This document shows positions 8,401 through 15,923 of a stretch of 30,207 bases of DNA, in pieces. The DNA comes from Clostridiales bacterium UBA6388. Its GTDB lineage: Bacteria; Bacillota; Clostridia; Oscillospirales; Oscillospiraceae. The notes beneath the pieces are model-generated. The model worked only from the letters and a program-made list of their open reading frames with translations, searched no databases and was not told the origin of the DNA. The translations under genes were made by a program, and so were the position numbers. Positions within the stretch are counted from its first letter, which is position 1, and the number at the start of each line of letters is the position of its first letter. Where the stretch lies: contig DJQK01000012.1 of the NCBI GenBank assembly GCA_002437575.1, positions 715-30,921 on the forward strand, written 5' to 3'.

Positions 8401-9338
8401 AGAATAAGATGCGTCGTGCCTTCGTCAAGACCGCCGTCTTTTTGATACTTGATTTCTGCGGTATCCTTGTCATCGTCGTAAGAAGGCGTAACGGTTGCAC
8501 CCTTCGGCTCTTCGCCAGAAGCGTCCTTGTCGTAAGCAACAAGATAACCGCTGATATAGCCAGCCATAGCGCCAGCATCATAAGTGACTGTTGCAGGGTT
8601 CGGCGATTCTTTCAGCATGACCATTACATAAGAGGGAGCACCGTGACCTGGATGCCAAACCAGCTTGCCGCCAATTGTTGCATCTACGGTCAGCCAATTT
8701 GCAGAGATAGTAACGGTGCTCGACTGCGTGGAAGTTGCAACGATTCTGCCGACATTATTGTCTTTTGCAGTTTTGCAATTGTAGCCTGAGCCATCATTGC
8801 AGCCGATAAGGACCTGATAAACGTAATAGCCGGAATCGGGTACAATTGTAATGCCGTTGGTATAGAGCTCTTGGACTGTGTGGGAGGTGTCGTGTGTCCA
8901 CTCAGTCAAGCTAGAGCCAGTGCCAAGGTAAATCTTGAAATTACCCTCGAAATCAGATGGACGCGTACTAACCATGGTTTTATCGTTATTGAAACCATAG
9001 AACTGATTCCATTTGACGGTCCAACTATCAGTGACCTCATCTTGATCGGTCGGCGGGTTGACAGGGCCAGGGTCAACAGGGCCGGGGCCGCCGCCAATAT
9101 GATTGCTGACCGCATTTGTATTTTCCTCTTCCTCGTCGGAAGACTCAATTTCCTCAATCTGGGAATCAGGGGGGGTGATTACCTCTCCTTTTTCCTCTTC
9201 CTTCGGTTCTTCCTTCACTTCTTCGACGATCGCGGGCTTTTCCACGACGTCCTCGACGTCGGCTGCCAGCGCGGTCACGGGCAGGACGCCGAAGAGCATG
9301 ACCAGAGCCAGAAGCAGGGAAATGATCCGTTTCTTCAT
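5427..9338 (-). CDS. SLH-domain surface protein with Cna-B/pilin-type isopeptide modules
   Basis: The 1303-residue secreted protein begins with a signal peptide (hydrophobic core about 4-22, ending ALA). A strongly acidic Glu-rich spacer follows (about 27-75), then a short Gly-Pro linker. A region at about 255-370 ends in a GWS...LTAQWK pattern, like Listeria-Bacteroides repeat domains. Cna-B/DUF5979-like modules lie at about 372-482 and 626-734, each with Lys on the first strand, Glu in TVSE or TVTEE, and TLTN at the end, as expected for intramolecular isopeptide bonds. A Spy0128/FctA-like pilin domain spans about 889-1066 and ends FENT. Three SLH repeats follow (GYPDGT or GYPDNT at about 1091, 1154 and 1213), then a tail with LAVQEATNSHDYRRK. 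No LPXTG motif is present, so attachment is probably via SLH to a wall polymer. The middle is much lower in GC than the SLH end. Its function may be adhesion or surface coat; this is inference. Confidence 0.93.
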   Translation of the reverse strand: MKKRIISLLLALVMLFGVLPVTALAADVEDVVEKPAIVEEVKEEPKEEEKGEVITPPDSQIEEIESSDEEEENTNAVSNHIGGGPGPVDPGPVNPPTDQDEVTDSWTVKWNQFYGFNNDKTMVSTRPSDFEGNFKIYLGTGSSLTEWTHDTSHTVQELYTNGITIVPDSGYYVYQVLIGCNDGSGYNCKTAKDNNVGRIVATSTQSSTVTISANWLTVDATIGGKLVWHPGHGAPSYVMVMLKESPNPATVTYDAGAMAGYISGYLVAYDKDASGEEPKGATVTPSYDDDKDTAEIKYQKDGGLDEGTTHLILKPNTKQVTKDGTTYQFTGWSIQYIDANGNPQNFKDSSATTLVLYRDYVLTAQWKEVETPTTATITINKVFTDDTSETLTPSALTNFKIKLGETELGKDAEVTGNVYKKTVTAGTYTVSESGHENLLAGYKFKEAKLTKSSDSTEITNKQIEVTAGQDDTYTLTNVYEKLTASNATKEVVCKGETITGYDIPTAITLPEKENGTIKPILISDSTTSVTLLYKITVTGDKGAKFTVTDEETTLVYPTGEGAAVTTKSSGVYEGTLPTESTTDKATLEFYVTKTFDSFDRNGNLSNSIKLDENTTPIPGPNVPYTTPATITITKNFVDAANKSIANTPPASFKIKLGDAELTKDKSAEGNVYKATLNPGTYIVTEENYDILNYTHKSAFLRKSSGADVDKTDGQYVITVVGGTDASYTLTNTYAKNEDPLNVTSTKKVLTSWPSYTGLTGILEERNVVLPYGNSYTATKDEESVTFAYEVELRSNKAATIKVTDDADYVGYYVNSGSATVTAPATGLTETTVVFGANGGQVTIYYTVTYRRNSSGEFPASVKNTAKIKVNDGNEKEEPSGDITITDKTPATFTFDDVITKYLTISGDYKFDGATFEATLKPIGYQPIEEISMLSANHLVPVNFDANSDYPAYTMDVTFGSNASWKGSTKFFSDLTLSFPKEGYYGYVLKEVDAGKTGVAYDDDVYAIIVTVRKDGNGELYVASVYYYWYNNEDQFNDETYVSRKHGYIYGGTVNETIGFENTVNTGYKSNDHIKIDSPNKLNTDDHYAYIIGYPDGTVQPNGEITRAEVATIFFRLLKDDVREKYFTKTNDFSDVSRDDWFNNPVSTMAELGIVKGYPDGTFRPNEPITRAEFAAIAARFDESTRYGETRFTDVAGHWAIREIAKAYNNGWIKGYPDNTFRPNRNITRAEAMTLINRVLNRAPETEKDLLSNMNKWSDNMDVDAWYYLAVQEATNSHDYRRKSSSYEHWIRMLEDPNWAKYER

Positions 9339-9378
9339 GCTAAAAAACTTCCTTTCTTCCTAATGGTAGGTATACCAC

Positions 9379-9407
9379 ACTATACCACAGACTGTGGGTG
9401 ATTGCAA
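9379..9407 (-). promoter_or_regulatory. Promoter of the SLH surface-protein gene
   Basis: On the minus strand, TTGCAA (9402-9407) and TATAGT (9379-9384) are separated by 17 bases, about 40 bases upstream of the ATG. AGGAAG lies 5' of the start. This is a near-consensus, probably strong promoter. Confidence 0.8.
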
Positions 9408-9465
9408 GCCCTTCCGGTGATTTTTCCGGGATTTATTTAGAGAACTAATTTGTCATAATTCGCCC

Positions 9466-9494
9466 TTGCCGCCGCGCCCATTTTGTAGTACCAT
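9466..9494 (+). promoter_or_regulatory. Probable promoter of the amidohydrolase-AKR-pepT operon
   Basis: TTGCCG at 9466-9471 and TACCAT at 9489-9494 are 17 bases apart, ending 23 bases before the start codon at 9518. The boxes deviate from consensus, so the call is moderate. Confidence 0.5.
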
Positions 9495-9517
9495 AAAACA
9501 AACAGGAGGAAGCCGCC

Positions 9518-10873
9518 ATGAGAACACTTTTGATCCGAAACATCCAGTCCCTCGTCTCGTGCGACGAGAAAGATACCGTTTACGAACACGCCGACCTCTA
9601 CGCCGAAGATGGGAAAATCGCAGCCATCGGGCCGAATTTGGACAAAAAAGCCGACAAAATCATCGACGGAAGCTCGATGCTCTGCTATCCGGGCCTCGTG
9701 AACACGCACCACCATTTATACCAGCAGTTTTCGCGCAATCTGCCGCAGGTGCAGAACATGGAGCTGTTCGACTGGCTCAAAACGCTCTATGAGATCTGGA
9801 AAAACCTCAACGAAGAGGTCGTGTACTATTCCAGCCTCACCGGCCTCGGCGAGCTCTTAAAGCACGGCTGCACGACCTGCTTTGACCACCACTACGTCTT
9901 CCCCAAGGGCGCGGGAGACCTGCTCGGGGCGCAGTTTGCCGCCGCGTCTACACTTGTCACCCGCTTCCACGCCTCGCGCGGTTCGATGGATCTGTCCGTC
10001 AAAGACGGCGGTTTGCCGCCCGATTCCGTCGTGCAGACGGTAGACGAAATTATGACCGACTCCGCCCGCGTGATCGAAAAATACCACGACGCGTCGTTTG
10101 GCTCGATGCGGCAGGTCGCGCTCGCGCCGTGCTCGCCGTTTTCCGTTTCCGCGGAGTTATTAAAGCAAAGCGCGATTCTGGCGCGGCAGTATCACGTTCG
10201 CCTGCACACGCACCTGTGTGAGACGAAGGACGAGGAAAACTATATGCTGGCGCGCGAAGGAATGCGGCCTTTGGCGTTTATGGAAGCGCTCGGCTGGTTA
10301 GGCAAAGATGTCTGGTACGCGCACGGCATTCATTTTAACGACGACGAGCTGAAGCTGCTGGCTGAAACCGGCACCGGCGTGTGCCACTGCCCGATCTCCA
10401 ACATGAAGCTCGCCTCCGGCGTGGCGCGGGTTCCGGAAATGGTGGCCCTCGGCGTTCCGGTGGGCCTCGGCGTCGACGGCTCGGCCAGCAACGACGGCTC
10501 GAGTTTGATGGAAGAGCTGCGCGTGGCGTTTTTGCTGCACCGCCTGACATCCAGCATAGCCGCCCCTTCGGGCTACGAGATCCTGAAGCTGGCCACCAGA
10601 GGCAGCGCACGGCTTTTGGGAAGAAGCGATATCGGGTCGCTGGCGGTCGGAAGCTGCTGCGACCTGTTCATGGTTGACAGTCGTAGACTGGAACTCACCG
10701 GCGCGTGCTATGACCCCAAGTCGGTGCTGGCCACTGTCGGCGTCCGCGGCCCGGTCAATGTGACAGTTGTAAACGGCGAAGTCGTCGTCGAAAACGGCCG
10801 CCTCGTGACGATCGATGAAGAGAAAATTGCCGAACAGGCCGGCAAGGTCTGCGCCCGCTATCTCGGCCTGTAA
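9518..10873 (+). CDS. Amidohydrolase, probable 8-oxoguanine deaminase
   Basis: This 451-residue member of the amidohydrolase superfamily belongs to the TRZ/ATZ aminohydrolase branch. Metal ligands are visible: His64-x-His66 in NTHHHLYQ, His232 in LHTHLCE, His269 in YAHGIHF, and Asp320 in GVDGSASNDGS; Glu235 sits in the catalytic HLCE motif. The GSASNDGS loop and THLCETKDEE are typical of the subgroup that includes 8-oxoguanine deaminase (8-oxoguanine to urate plus ammonia). Guanine deaminase-like, S-adenosylhomocysteine or triazine substrates remain possible. AGGAGG precedes the ATG. It is the first gene of a tight operon with a ferredoxin-type aldo/keto reductase (17-base gap) and pepT. It probably acts in the cytosol in purine salvage or breakdown. 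Confidence 0.85.
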   Translation: MRTLLIRNIQSLVSCDEKDTVYEHADLYAEDGKIAAIGPNLDKKADKIIDGSSMLCYPGLVNTHHHLYQQFSRNLPQVQNMELFDWLKTLYEIWKNLNEEVVYYSSLTGLGELLKHGCTTCFDHHYVFPKGAGDLLGAQFAAASTLVTRFHASRGSMDLSVKDGGLPPDSVVQTVDEIMTDSARVIEKYHDASFGSMRQVALAPCSPFSVSAELLKQSAILARQYHVRLHTHLCETKDEENYMLAREGMRPLAFMEALGWLGKDVWYAHGIHFNDDELKLLAETGTGVCHCPISNMKLASGVARVPEMVALGVPVGLGVDGSASNDGSSLMEELRVAFLLHRLTSSIAAPSGYEILKLATRGSARLLGRSDIGSLAVGSCCDLFMVDSRRLELTGACYDPKSVLATVGVRGPVNVTVVNGEVVVENGRLVTIDEEKIAEQAGKVCARYLGL

Positions 10874-10890
10874 CAAAGAAAGGAGCGCAC

Positions 10891-12009
10891 ATGGATCGGA
10901 TCCGGAAAAATTTCGGCTTCGGGTATATGCGCCTGCCGATGAAGGGCAGCGATGTCGATCTGGAAAAGACCTGCGAAATGGTCGACGCGTTTCTGGACGC
11001 GGGCTTTCACTATTTTGACACCGCCCACGGCTATTTGCAGGGGAGAAGCGAGAAGGCCATCAAGTCCTGCCTCACGAGCCGCTACCCGCGAGACCGGTAC
11101 GTTCTGACCGACAAGCTGACGATGGCGTATTTCAAGACGGAAGCGGACATCCGGCCGTTTTTTGAGAGCCAGTTAGAGATCTGCGGCGTGGACTATTTCG
11201 ATTTCTACCTCATGCACGCGCAGAGCGCCGACATTTTCAAGCACTTCAAAGCCTGCCGCGCCTATGAAACCGCGCTCGAGCTCAAAAAAGAGGGCAAGAT
11301 CCGCCGCTTCGGCATTTCCTTCCACGACAGAGCCGAGGTGTTGGAGCAGATCTTGAGCGAGTATCCGCAGATCGAGGTCGTGCAGATCCAGTTCAACTAT
11401 GCAGACTTTGACGATCCGGCGGTGCAGAGCCGAAAATGCTACGAGGTCTGCCGCAGGCATGGAAAGCCCATCATCGTCATGGAGCCCGTCAAGGGCGGCA
11501 ATCTTGCGAATCTCCCGGAGGCTGCGAAAAGGGTCTTTGACGATCTGCACGGCGGCAGCCCCGCCAGCTACGCCATTCGCTTTGCAGCCGGCTTCCTGGG
11601 CATTCTGATGGTCCTGTCCGGCATGAGCAATTTAGAGCAGATGCGAGACAACATCAGCTTCATGCAGGATTTCAAGCCCCTCAACGAAGCTGAAATGGCG
11701 GCAGTCCGCAAGGTGCAGGACATTTTCCGCTCCATGCACCTGATCGCCTGCACCGCCTGCCGGTACTGCATAGACGGCTGTCCGCAGAGCATTTCCATCC
11801 CCGACCTTTTTGCGGCGATGAACACGAAGAAAATCTACAACGACTGGAACGCGGGCTACTATTATAATCTCCACACCGCGAACCACGGCAAAGCGTCCGA
11901 CTGCGTCCAATGCGGCGCGTGCGAACAGGTCTGTCCACAGCATTTGCCGATCCGCGAGCTTCTGGAAAAAGTCGCGGCGGAATTTGAGACGGAAAAGAAC
12001 GAAGAATAA
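10891..12009 (+). CDS. Aldo/keto reductase fused to 4Fe-4S ferredoxin domain
   Basis: This 372-residue predicted oxidoreductase is of the COG1453 type. An aldo/keto reductase barrel fills about residues 1-270, with tetrad candidates Asp43 (YFDTA), Tyr48, Lys75 (LTDK) and His109 (LMHA). The C-terminal part carries two cysteine clusters, CTACRYCIDGCP (about 287-298) and CVQCGACEQVCP (about 337-348), enough for 4Fe-4S centres. Electrons could therefore come from ferredoxin rather than only NAD(P)H. The physiological substrate is unknown. AAAGGAG lies just before the ATG. The 13-base gap to pepT contains pepT's own ribosome binding site. Confidence 0.92.
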   Translation: MDRIRKNFGFGYMRLPMKGSDVDLEKTCEMVDAFLDAGFHYFDTAHGYLQGRSEKAIKSCLTSRYPRDRYVLTDKLTMAYFKTEADIRPFFESQLEICGVDYFDFYLMHAQSADIFKHFKACRAYETALELKKEGKIRRFGISFHDRAEVLEQILSEYPQIEVVQIQFNYADFDDPAVQSRKCYEVCRRHGKPIIVMEPVKGGNLANLPEAAKRVFDDLHGGSPASYAIRFAAGFLGILMVLSGMSNLEQMRDNISFMQDFKPLNEAEMAAVRKVQDIFRSMHLIACTACRYCIDGCPQSISIPDLFAAMNTKKIYNDWNAGYYYNLHTANHGKASDCVQCGACEQVCPQHLPIRELLEKVAAEFETEKNEE

Positions 12010-12022
12010 AGGAGTTTTTTCG

Positions 12023-13240
12023 ATGACGGTAACAGAACGGTTTTTGAAGCTTGTCAGCTTCGACACGACCTCGAGCGAGACCTCCGGCCTGCACCCCTCG
12101 ACGCCCAACCAGAAGGTGCTGGGGCAGGAGCTCGTGCGGCAGATGCAGGAACTGGGCATTCAGGACGCGCACATGAGCGATACCGGCTATGTCTACGGCA
12201 CGATCCCGGCCAACTGCGGCAAGGAGCTTCCGGTCTACGGCCTGATCGCGCACATGGACACCTCGCCCGACGCGCCCGGCGGCCCGATCCACGCGCGCAT
12301 CACCGAGCCTTACGACGGCGGCGATATCGTACTCAACGAGGAAAAGGGCATCGTCCTGTCCCCGCGGGACTACGAGTCGCTGCAAAAGCACGTCGGAAAG
12401 CGCCTCATTGTGACCGACGGCACGACGCTTCTGGGCGCGGACGATAAGGCGGGCGTGGCCGAAATTCTCTCGGCGGCGGAGCTTTTGTTATCGTCCAACC
12501 GCCCGCACGGTACGGTAAAGATCGCCTTCACCCCCGACGAGGAGATCGGCGAGGGCGCGGACGGGTTCGATGTCAAGGGCTTCGGCGCGGACTACGCCTA
12601 CACCGTCGACGGCGGCGCGATCGGAGAATTGGAGTATGAAAACTTCAACGCCGCCTCGGCGCTCGTCGAGATCACCGGCCTTTCCATCCATCCGGGCTCG
12701 GCGTATGGCAAAATGGTGAACGCTAGTCTGGTGGCGATGGAGTTTGCAAGCCTTCTTCCCGCGCTCGAAACGCCGTATTTTACCGATGGCTACGAGGGCT
12801 TTTTCCACCTGACAGGCGTGGAAGGCGAAGTCGAACGCGCGAAGCTGTCGTATATCATCCGCGACCACGACCGCGAAAAATTTGAGGCGCGGAAGGCTGT
12901 GATGGAAAAAGCCGCTGCGGAAATTGACCGCCGCTATGGCGCGGGAACGGTGCAGCTGACCATCCGCGACAGCTATTTCAATATGAAGGAAAAAATTGAG
13001 CCGTGTATGTTCCTCGTCGATCAGGCAAAAAAGGCCATGCTTACCCTCGGCATCGAGCCCAAGGTGCAGCCCATCCGCGGCGGCACAGACGGTGCAAGGC
13101 TTTCCTTTGAAGGGCTTCCGTGCCCGAACCTCTGCGCTGGCGGCGAAAACTTCCACGGAAGATTCGAATACGTCCCCGCCGAAGACATGGAGACGATCGC
13201 AAAGCTGCTTGCCACGATCCTCTGGAACACCGCAGAATAA
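12023..13240 (+). CDS. pepT: Peptidase T (tripeptide aminopeptidase)
   Basis: This M20B zinc aminopeptidase releases the N-terminal residue from tripeptides in the cytosol. The 405-residue product has the full ligand set in family positions: His77-x-Asp79 (AHMDTSPD), Asp140 (GADDKAG), Glu173/Glu174 (TPDEEIG), Asp196 (VDGGAIGE) and a His near 378 (GGENFHG). These match the known E. coli PepT ligands closely. The start is the ATG at 12023 behind AAAGGAG at 12008-12014; an upstream in-frame extension overlaps the previous gene and lacks family similarity. It is the last gene of its operon and is closed by a strong terminator. Confidence 0.96.
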   Translation: MTVTERFLKLVSFDTTSSETSGLHPSTPNQKVLGQELVRQMQELGIQDAHMSDTGYVYGTIPANCGKELPVYGLIAHMDTSPDAPGGPIHARITEPYDGGDIVLNEEKGIVLSPRDYESLQKHVGKRLIVTDGTTLLGADDKAGVAEILSAAELLLSSNRPHGTVKIAFTPDEEIGEGADGFDVKGFGADYAYTVDGGAIGELEYENFNAASALVEITGLSIHPGSAYGKMVNASLVAMEFASLLPALETPYFTDGYEGFFHLTGVEGEVERAKLSYIIRDHDREKFEARKAVMEKAAAEIDRRYGAGTVQLTIRDSYFNMKEKIEPCMFLVDQAKKAMLTLGIEPKVQPIRGGTDGARLSFEGLPCPNLCAGGENFHGRFEYVPAEDMETIAKLLATILWNTAE

Positions 13241-13243
13241 CGC

Positions 13244-13278
13244 AAAAGCCGCCGAACGGTCTGTTCGGCGGCTTTTTT
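13244..13278. terminator. Bidirectional terminator after pepT
   Basis: A perfect 14-bp stem (13244-13257 with 13263-13276, loop GGTCT) has a T-run at its 3' end and an A-run at its 5' end. It lies between pepT and the convergent ABC permease gene and can serve both. Confidence 0.9.
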
Positions 13279-13312
13279 CGAAGCACGAAGACGCAATTGC
13301 GCGGTGTTGCCT

Positions 13313-14119
13313 TTATTGAAGATTCAGCCGCTTGCGCAGCATGAACCACGTCAGGCCATACAGCGCCGCGCCCACGACGAGCGAGTAGGCCAGCGCGCTC
13401 ATGAACAGCAAATGCGCCATTTTGACGGCGTTATCCAGGATGGCGGGGCTCAGCAGCGGTGTAACGGCCTTGGCCGCGCCGGCAATGCCGAAGAGCGAAA
13501 CGATCTGCAAAACGGTCTGGATGACGAAGAAGAACACGACGGAAAGAAGCGTCTTGTGCGCGGCAAAGCTGTTGCCGATGGCGATCGGCGCGTAGAACAT
13601 CAGGCAGGCCGTCACCATCGAGACGAGCAGCACGCCGAGAAGCTCCAGCATATACAGAAGACCGTTGACGGCGTAGTACCGGTCCAGCGAGTCAAACAGA
13701 TCGCGGACAAATTCCGGAAGTCCCGCGAACATTCCGTTTTCGTAGACCGTGAGCAAAATGGCCAGCGCGTCGACAAAGAACACCGCGACGAACCAGAGCA
13801 TGGAAACCAGAAGCTTCGACCATAAAAGCTGGTGCACGCTCACCGGAAGCGTGAACATGAGGTAGCCCTCGTCCGTCATGAGGTTTTTGTGGAAGCGCGC
13901 GACCATCAGCACAACGCTGAACACGGCCGTGCCGATGATGGCGAGAACAAAGGCGGTGATCAAAAGACCGTAGAGCACGCCGACGATCGGCGCGTCGGTC
14001 CTTGGCATGATGGCCATAGCGATCCGTAGAAAGATACTTAAAAGAAGCGTTAAAAGAAGCAGCGGCAGCATCGTGCGGCTCGTGGCCCGCAGCTCGTGCT
14101 TCATCAGTTTTCCCAGCAT
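13313..14119 (-). CDS. ABC-2-like membrane permease of a YtrA-regulated transporter
   Basis: The 268-residue protein has about six hydrophobic helices and a short positively charged N terminus (MLGKLMKHELRA), typical of permeases paired with GntR/YtrA and ABC ATPase genes. The motif RFHKNLMTDEGYLMFTLPVS after the second helix is characteristic of this permease type. No soluble domain or peptidase motif is present. Its start overlaps the end of the ATPase gene by 16 bases, so the two are coupled and should form one transporter. By comparison with B. subtilis Ytr-type systems a role in envelope stress or export is plausible, but the substrate is unknown. Confidence 0.82.
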   Translation of the reverse strand: MLGKLMKHELRATSRTMLPLLLLTLLLSIFLRIAMAIMPRTDAPIVGVLYGLLITAFVLAIIGTAVFSVVLMVARFHKNLMTDEGYLMFTLPVSVHQLLWSKLLVSMLWFVAVFFVDALAILLTVYENGMFAGLPEFVRDLFDSLDRYYAVNGLLYMLELLGVLLVSMVTACLMFYAPIAIGNSFAAHKTLLSVVFFFVIQTVLQIVSLFGIAGAAKAVTPLLSPAILDNAVKMAHLLFMSALAYSLVVGAALYGLTWFMLRKRLNLQ

Positions 14120-14808
14120 TTGAATACCTCCCGGAATAATTGATCGACGGATTTTCCCTGCTCTTCGCGGATGCGCTCACAGGAGTCATGCAGCGCGATT
14201 TGCCCGCGGCTCAAAAAGACGACCTCGTCGAGAACCGGCTCGACGTCTCCAATGAGGTGCGTGCTGATGACGACCGCGGCGTCAGGGTTGTAATTGGTGA
14301 GAATGGTGTGGAGAATGTAGTCGCGCGTGGCGGGGTCGACGCCTCCGATGGGCTCGTCGAGAAGATACAGCTTCGCTTTTCGACTCATGGCCAGGATCAG
14401 CTGCACCTTTTCCTTTGTGCCCTTGGACATCTGCTTGAGGACCTGATTGGGCGCGATGTGCAGCTGGCCCAGCATCTGCTCGGCCGCCTGGCGGTCAAAG
14501 TCCCTGTAAAAATCGCAGAAAAAGTCCAGAACCTGCGTGACCTTCATCCACTCGCTCAGCGCGATGCGCTCGGGAAGATAGGATAGAACCGCGTTTGTTT
14601 TGGGAGATGGGACTTGGCCGTCAATGAAGATTTGCCCCTGCGTGGGCTGCAAAAGACCTGCGGCCAGCTTGAGAAGCGTCGTTTTGCCGCTGCCGTTGGG
14701 CCCCAGGAGACCTACAATGCGGCCCGGCTCGATGGCAAGGTCGACATGGTCGAGCGCCGTGACGGCGCCGTAGCGTTTCGTTAATTTGTTACATTCCAGA
14801 ATCGGCAT
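14104..14808 (-). CDS. ABC transporter ATP-binding protein
   Basis: This 234-residue ATPase has Walker A GPNGSGKTT (about 36-44), Q-loop region LSYLPE, signature MSKGTKEKVQ in place of canonical LSGGQ, Walker B LYLLDEP, a D-loop and the H-loop STH. The start is the ATG at 14808, where the sequence begins MPILECNKLTKRYGAV like other ABC ATPases and AGGAAGGA lies upstream. A longer in-frame extension into the regulator gene is not credible. Its first 20 bases overlap the GntR gene and its end overlaps the permease gene, so all three are one operon. Confidence 0.94.
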   Translation of the reverse strand: MPILECNKLTKRYGAVTALDHVDLAIEPGRIVGLLGPNGSGKTTLLKLAAGLLQPTQGQIFIDGQVPSPKTNAVLSYLPERIALSEWMKVTQVLDFFCDFYRDFDRQAAEQMLGQLHIAPNQVLKQMSKGTKEKVQLILAMSRKAKLYLLDEPIGGVDPATRDYILHTILTNYNPDAAVVISTHLIGDVEPVLDEVVFLSRGQIALHDSCERIREEQGKSVDQLFREVFKCWEN

Positions 14809-15187
14809 GAGATCCTTCCTCCTTCGTACTTTCACTGAATGATTGCAGCAGAACGATGACGTCCCCGACGCTGTAGCCGAGCGACTGCATATTCGCCAAA
14901 AACGCGGCGACCTGCGTCCGGGCAAGCTCCTGCTGCGCGGTGTGGATATCTTCTTCTTTTTCGGTGACATATTTGCCCGTGGCCCGCTGGGTGTAGATGA
15001 GCCCTTCGCGCTCCAGCTCCGAAAACGCCCGCTGGACGGTGTTCGGGTTGATGCCGGCCTCGGCGGCAAGCTCGCGCACCGAGGGCAGCTTCTCACCCGG
15101 AAGATACCGGCCCGTGACGATGCGCCGCTTGAGCGTGTCCATGAGCTGGGCGTAGATGGGCAGGTGGTCTTGGAATTCCCAGGACAT
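14789..15187 (-). CDS. GntR-family regulator, YtrA subfamily
   Basis: This 132-residue regulator has an N-terminal GntR winged helix (about 10-78) with the family pattern PIYAQLMDTLKRRIVTGRY, LPSVRELAAEAGINPNTVQ and YVTEKEED. Only a short helical C-terminal tail (about 80-132) follows, which is the YtrA layout without a ligand-binding domain. It heads an operon with an ABC ATPase and a permease. A perfect palindrome covers its promoter (15198-15235), so autorepression with release by envelope or antibiotic stress is the likely scheme, inferred from known YtrA systems. AGGAGG lies close upstream of the ATG. Confidence 0.93.
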   Translation of the reverse strand: MSWEFQDHLPIYAQLMDTLKRRIVTGRYLPGEKLPSVRELAAEAGINPNTVQRAFSELEREGLIYTQRATGKYVTEKEEDIHTAQQELARTQVAAFLANMQSLGYSVGDVIVLLQSFSESTKEEGSHADSGM

Positions 15188-15197
15188 AACGTACCTC

Positions 15198-15235
15198 CTG
15201 TGTTACTGTATTACGTTGATAATACAGTAACACAG
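15198..15235. promoter_or_regulatory. Perfect palindromic operator for the GntR/YtrA regulator
   Basis: A perfect 16-base inverted repeat, CTGTGTTACTGTATTA at 15198-15213 and its exact complement at 15220-15235, flanks a 6-base centre. It overlaps the proposed -10 box and ends 11 bases from the regulator start codon, the expected site for autorepression. Confidence 0.85.
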
Positions 15236-15252
15236 CGACACGGTTTTGTCAA
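15224..15252 (-). promoter_or_regulatory. Promoter of the GntR-ABC operon
   Basis: On the minus strand, consensus TTGACA (15247-15252) lies 17 bases before TACTGT (15224-15229). The -10 box is inside the distal half of the palindromic operator, so bound repressor would block polymerase. Confidence 0.75.
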
Positions 15253-15315
15253 GCGTTTTTTCGCCCGTTGGAAAAATAATTTTCGGTTCGCGCAGTGGCG
15301 AAGCGGCTTCGGATA

Positions 15316-15324
15316 TGGTATACT
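15316..15324 (+). promoter_or_regulatory. Extended -10 promoter for the truA operon
   Basis: TGGTATACT at 15316-15324 matches an extended -10 (TGnTATAAT type). The -35 region (TGGCGA around 15296) is poor. It lies about 55 bases upstream of the first gene at 15379. Confidence 0.55.
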
Positions 15325-15378
15325 GATATTACGATAGGAAAGTGTCTGTTGGTGTCCGCCGCATGGAGGAAGAACGCG

Positions 15379-15894
15379 ATGAAAAAATGGCTCGTTCCGA
15401 TCACGCTTTCGCTGCTGGCGGTGCTGCTGGCCGCGTATCTGATCGTTCCCAACTGGATCTGGGCGAAGCCCCGCGAGACTTTGATCGAACAGGTCCGCAC
15501 GCAGCTGCAAACCGACTGGCAGAGCAGTGATGTTTCCTTTGCCGGAGAGGGCGCGTACAAAGGTCAGACGGTTTTATGGTTCACGATCGGAACGCCGGAG
15601 AAAACGCAGTACAGGGCCGCGGTCTGCCGCGTGCTGGATAATGGGCGGTACCGCCTGACGAAGATCGAGACGCCGAGCGTTTATTGCGCCGACATCGTTT
15701 CGTATCTCGCGGTATACCTGATCAACGATCCGGACTGCCGCGCGATCATCGTAAGAGACGACAATTCCGCGCAGGAGATCAAAATCGACCTCACGCCGGA
15801 GCAATTACCGTATGTGTATGTGACGGAGCCGCCGTTTTCGTCGAGTACCGTCGGCTTTTACGACGCGGCGGGAGCGGAAATGCAGTTCCGATAA
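15379..15894 (+). CDS. Membrane-anchored hypothetical protein
   Basis: I do not recognise the family. The 171-residue product begins with MKKW and one hydrophobic segment (about 4-27), then a soluble domain likely outside the membrane. That domain is rich in beta-prone stretches (QTVLWFTIG, YRAAVCRVLDNGRYRLTKIE, YVYVTEPP). The start is the ATG at 15379 behind GGAGGAAG (15365-15372); earlier in-frame codons lie in the promoter region. It is the first gene of a group with the zinc-finger gene (29-base gap) and truA. No catalytic motif is visible. A sensor or lipoprotein-like role cannot be separated from the data. Confidence 0.8.
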   Translation: MKKWLVPITLSLLAVLLAAYLIVPNWIWAKPRETLIEQVRTQLQTDWQSSDVSFAGEGAYKGQTVLWFTIGTPEKTQYRAAVCRVLDNGRYRLTKIETPSVYCADIVSYLAVYLINDPDCRAIIVRDDNSAQEIKIDLTPEQLPYVYVTEPPFSSSTVGFYDAAGAEMQFR

Positions 15895-15923
15895 AACTTT
15901 CAAAAATGCCGGGAGGTGGGCGT

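Noticed and set aside
11984..12022. Upstream start for peptidase T
   Set aside because: It overlaps the previous gene, and the peptidase family N terminus begins at the ATG at 12023 behind AAAGGAG.
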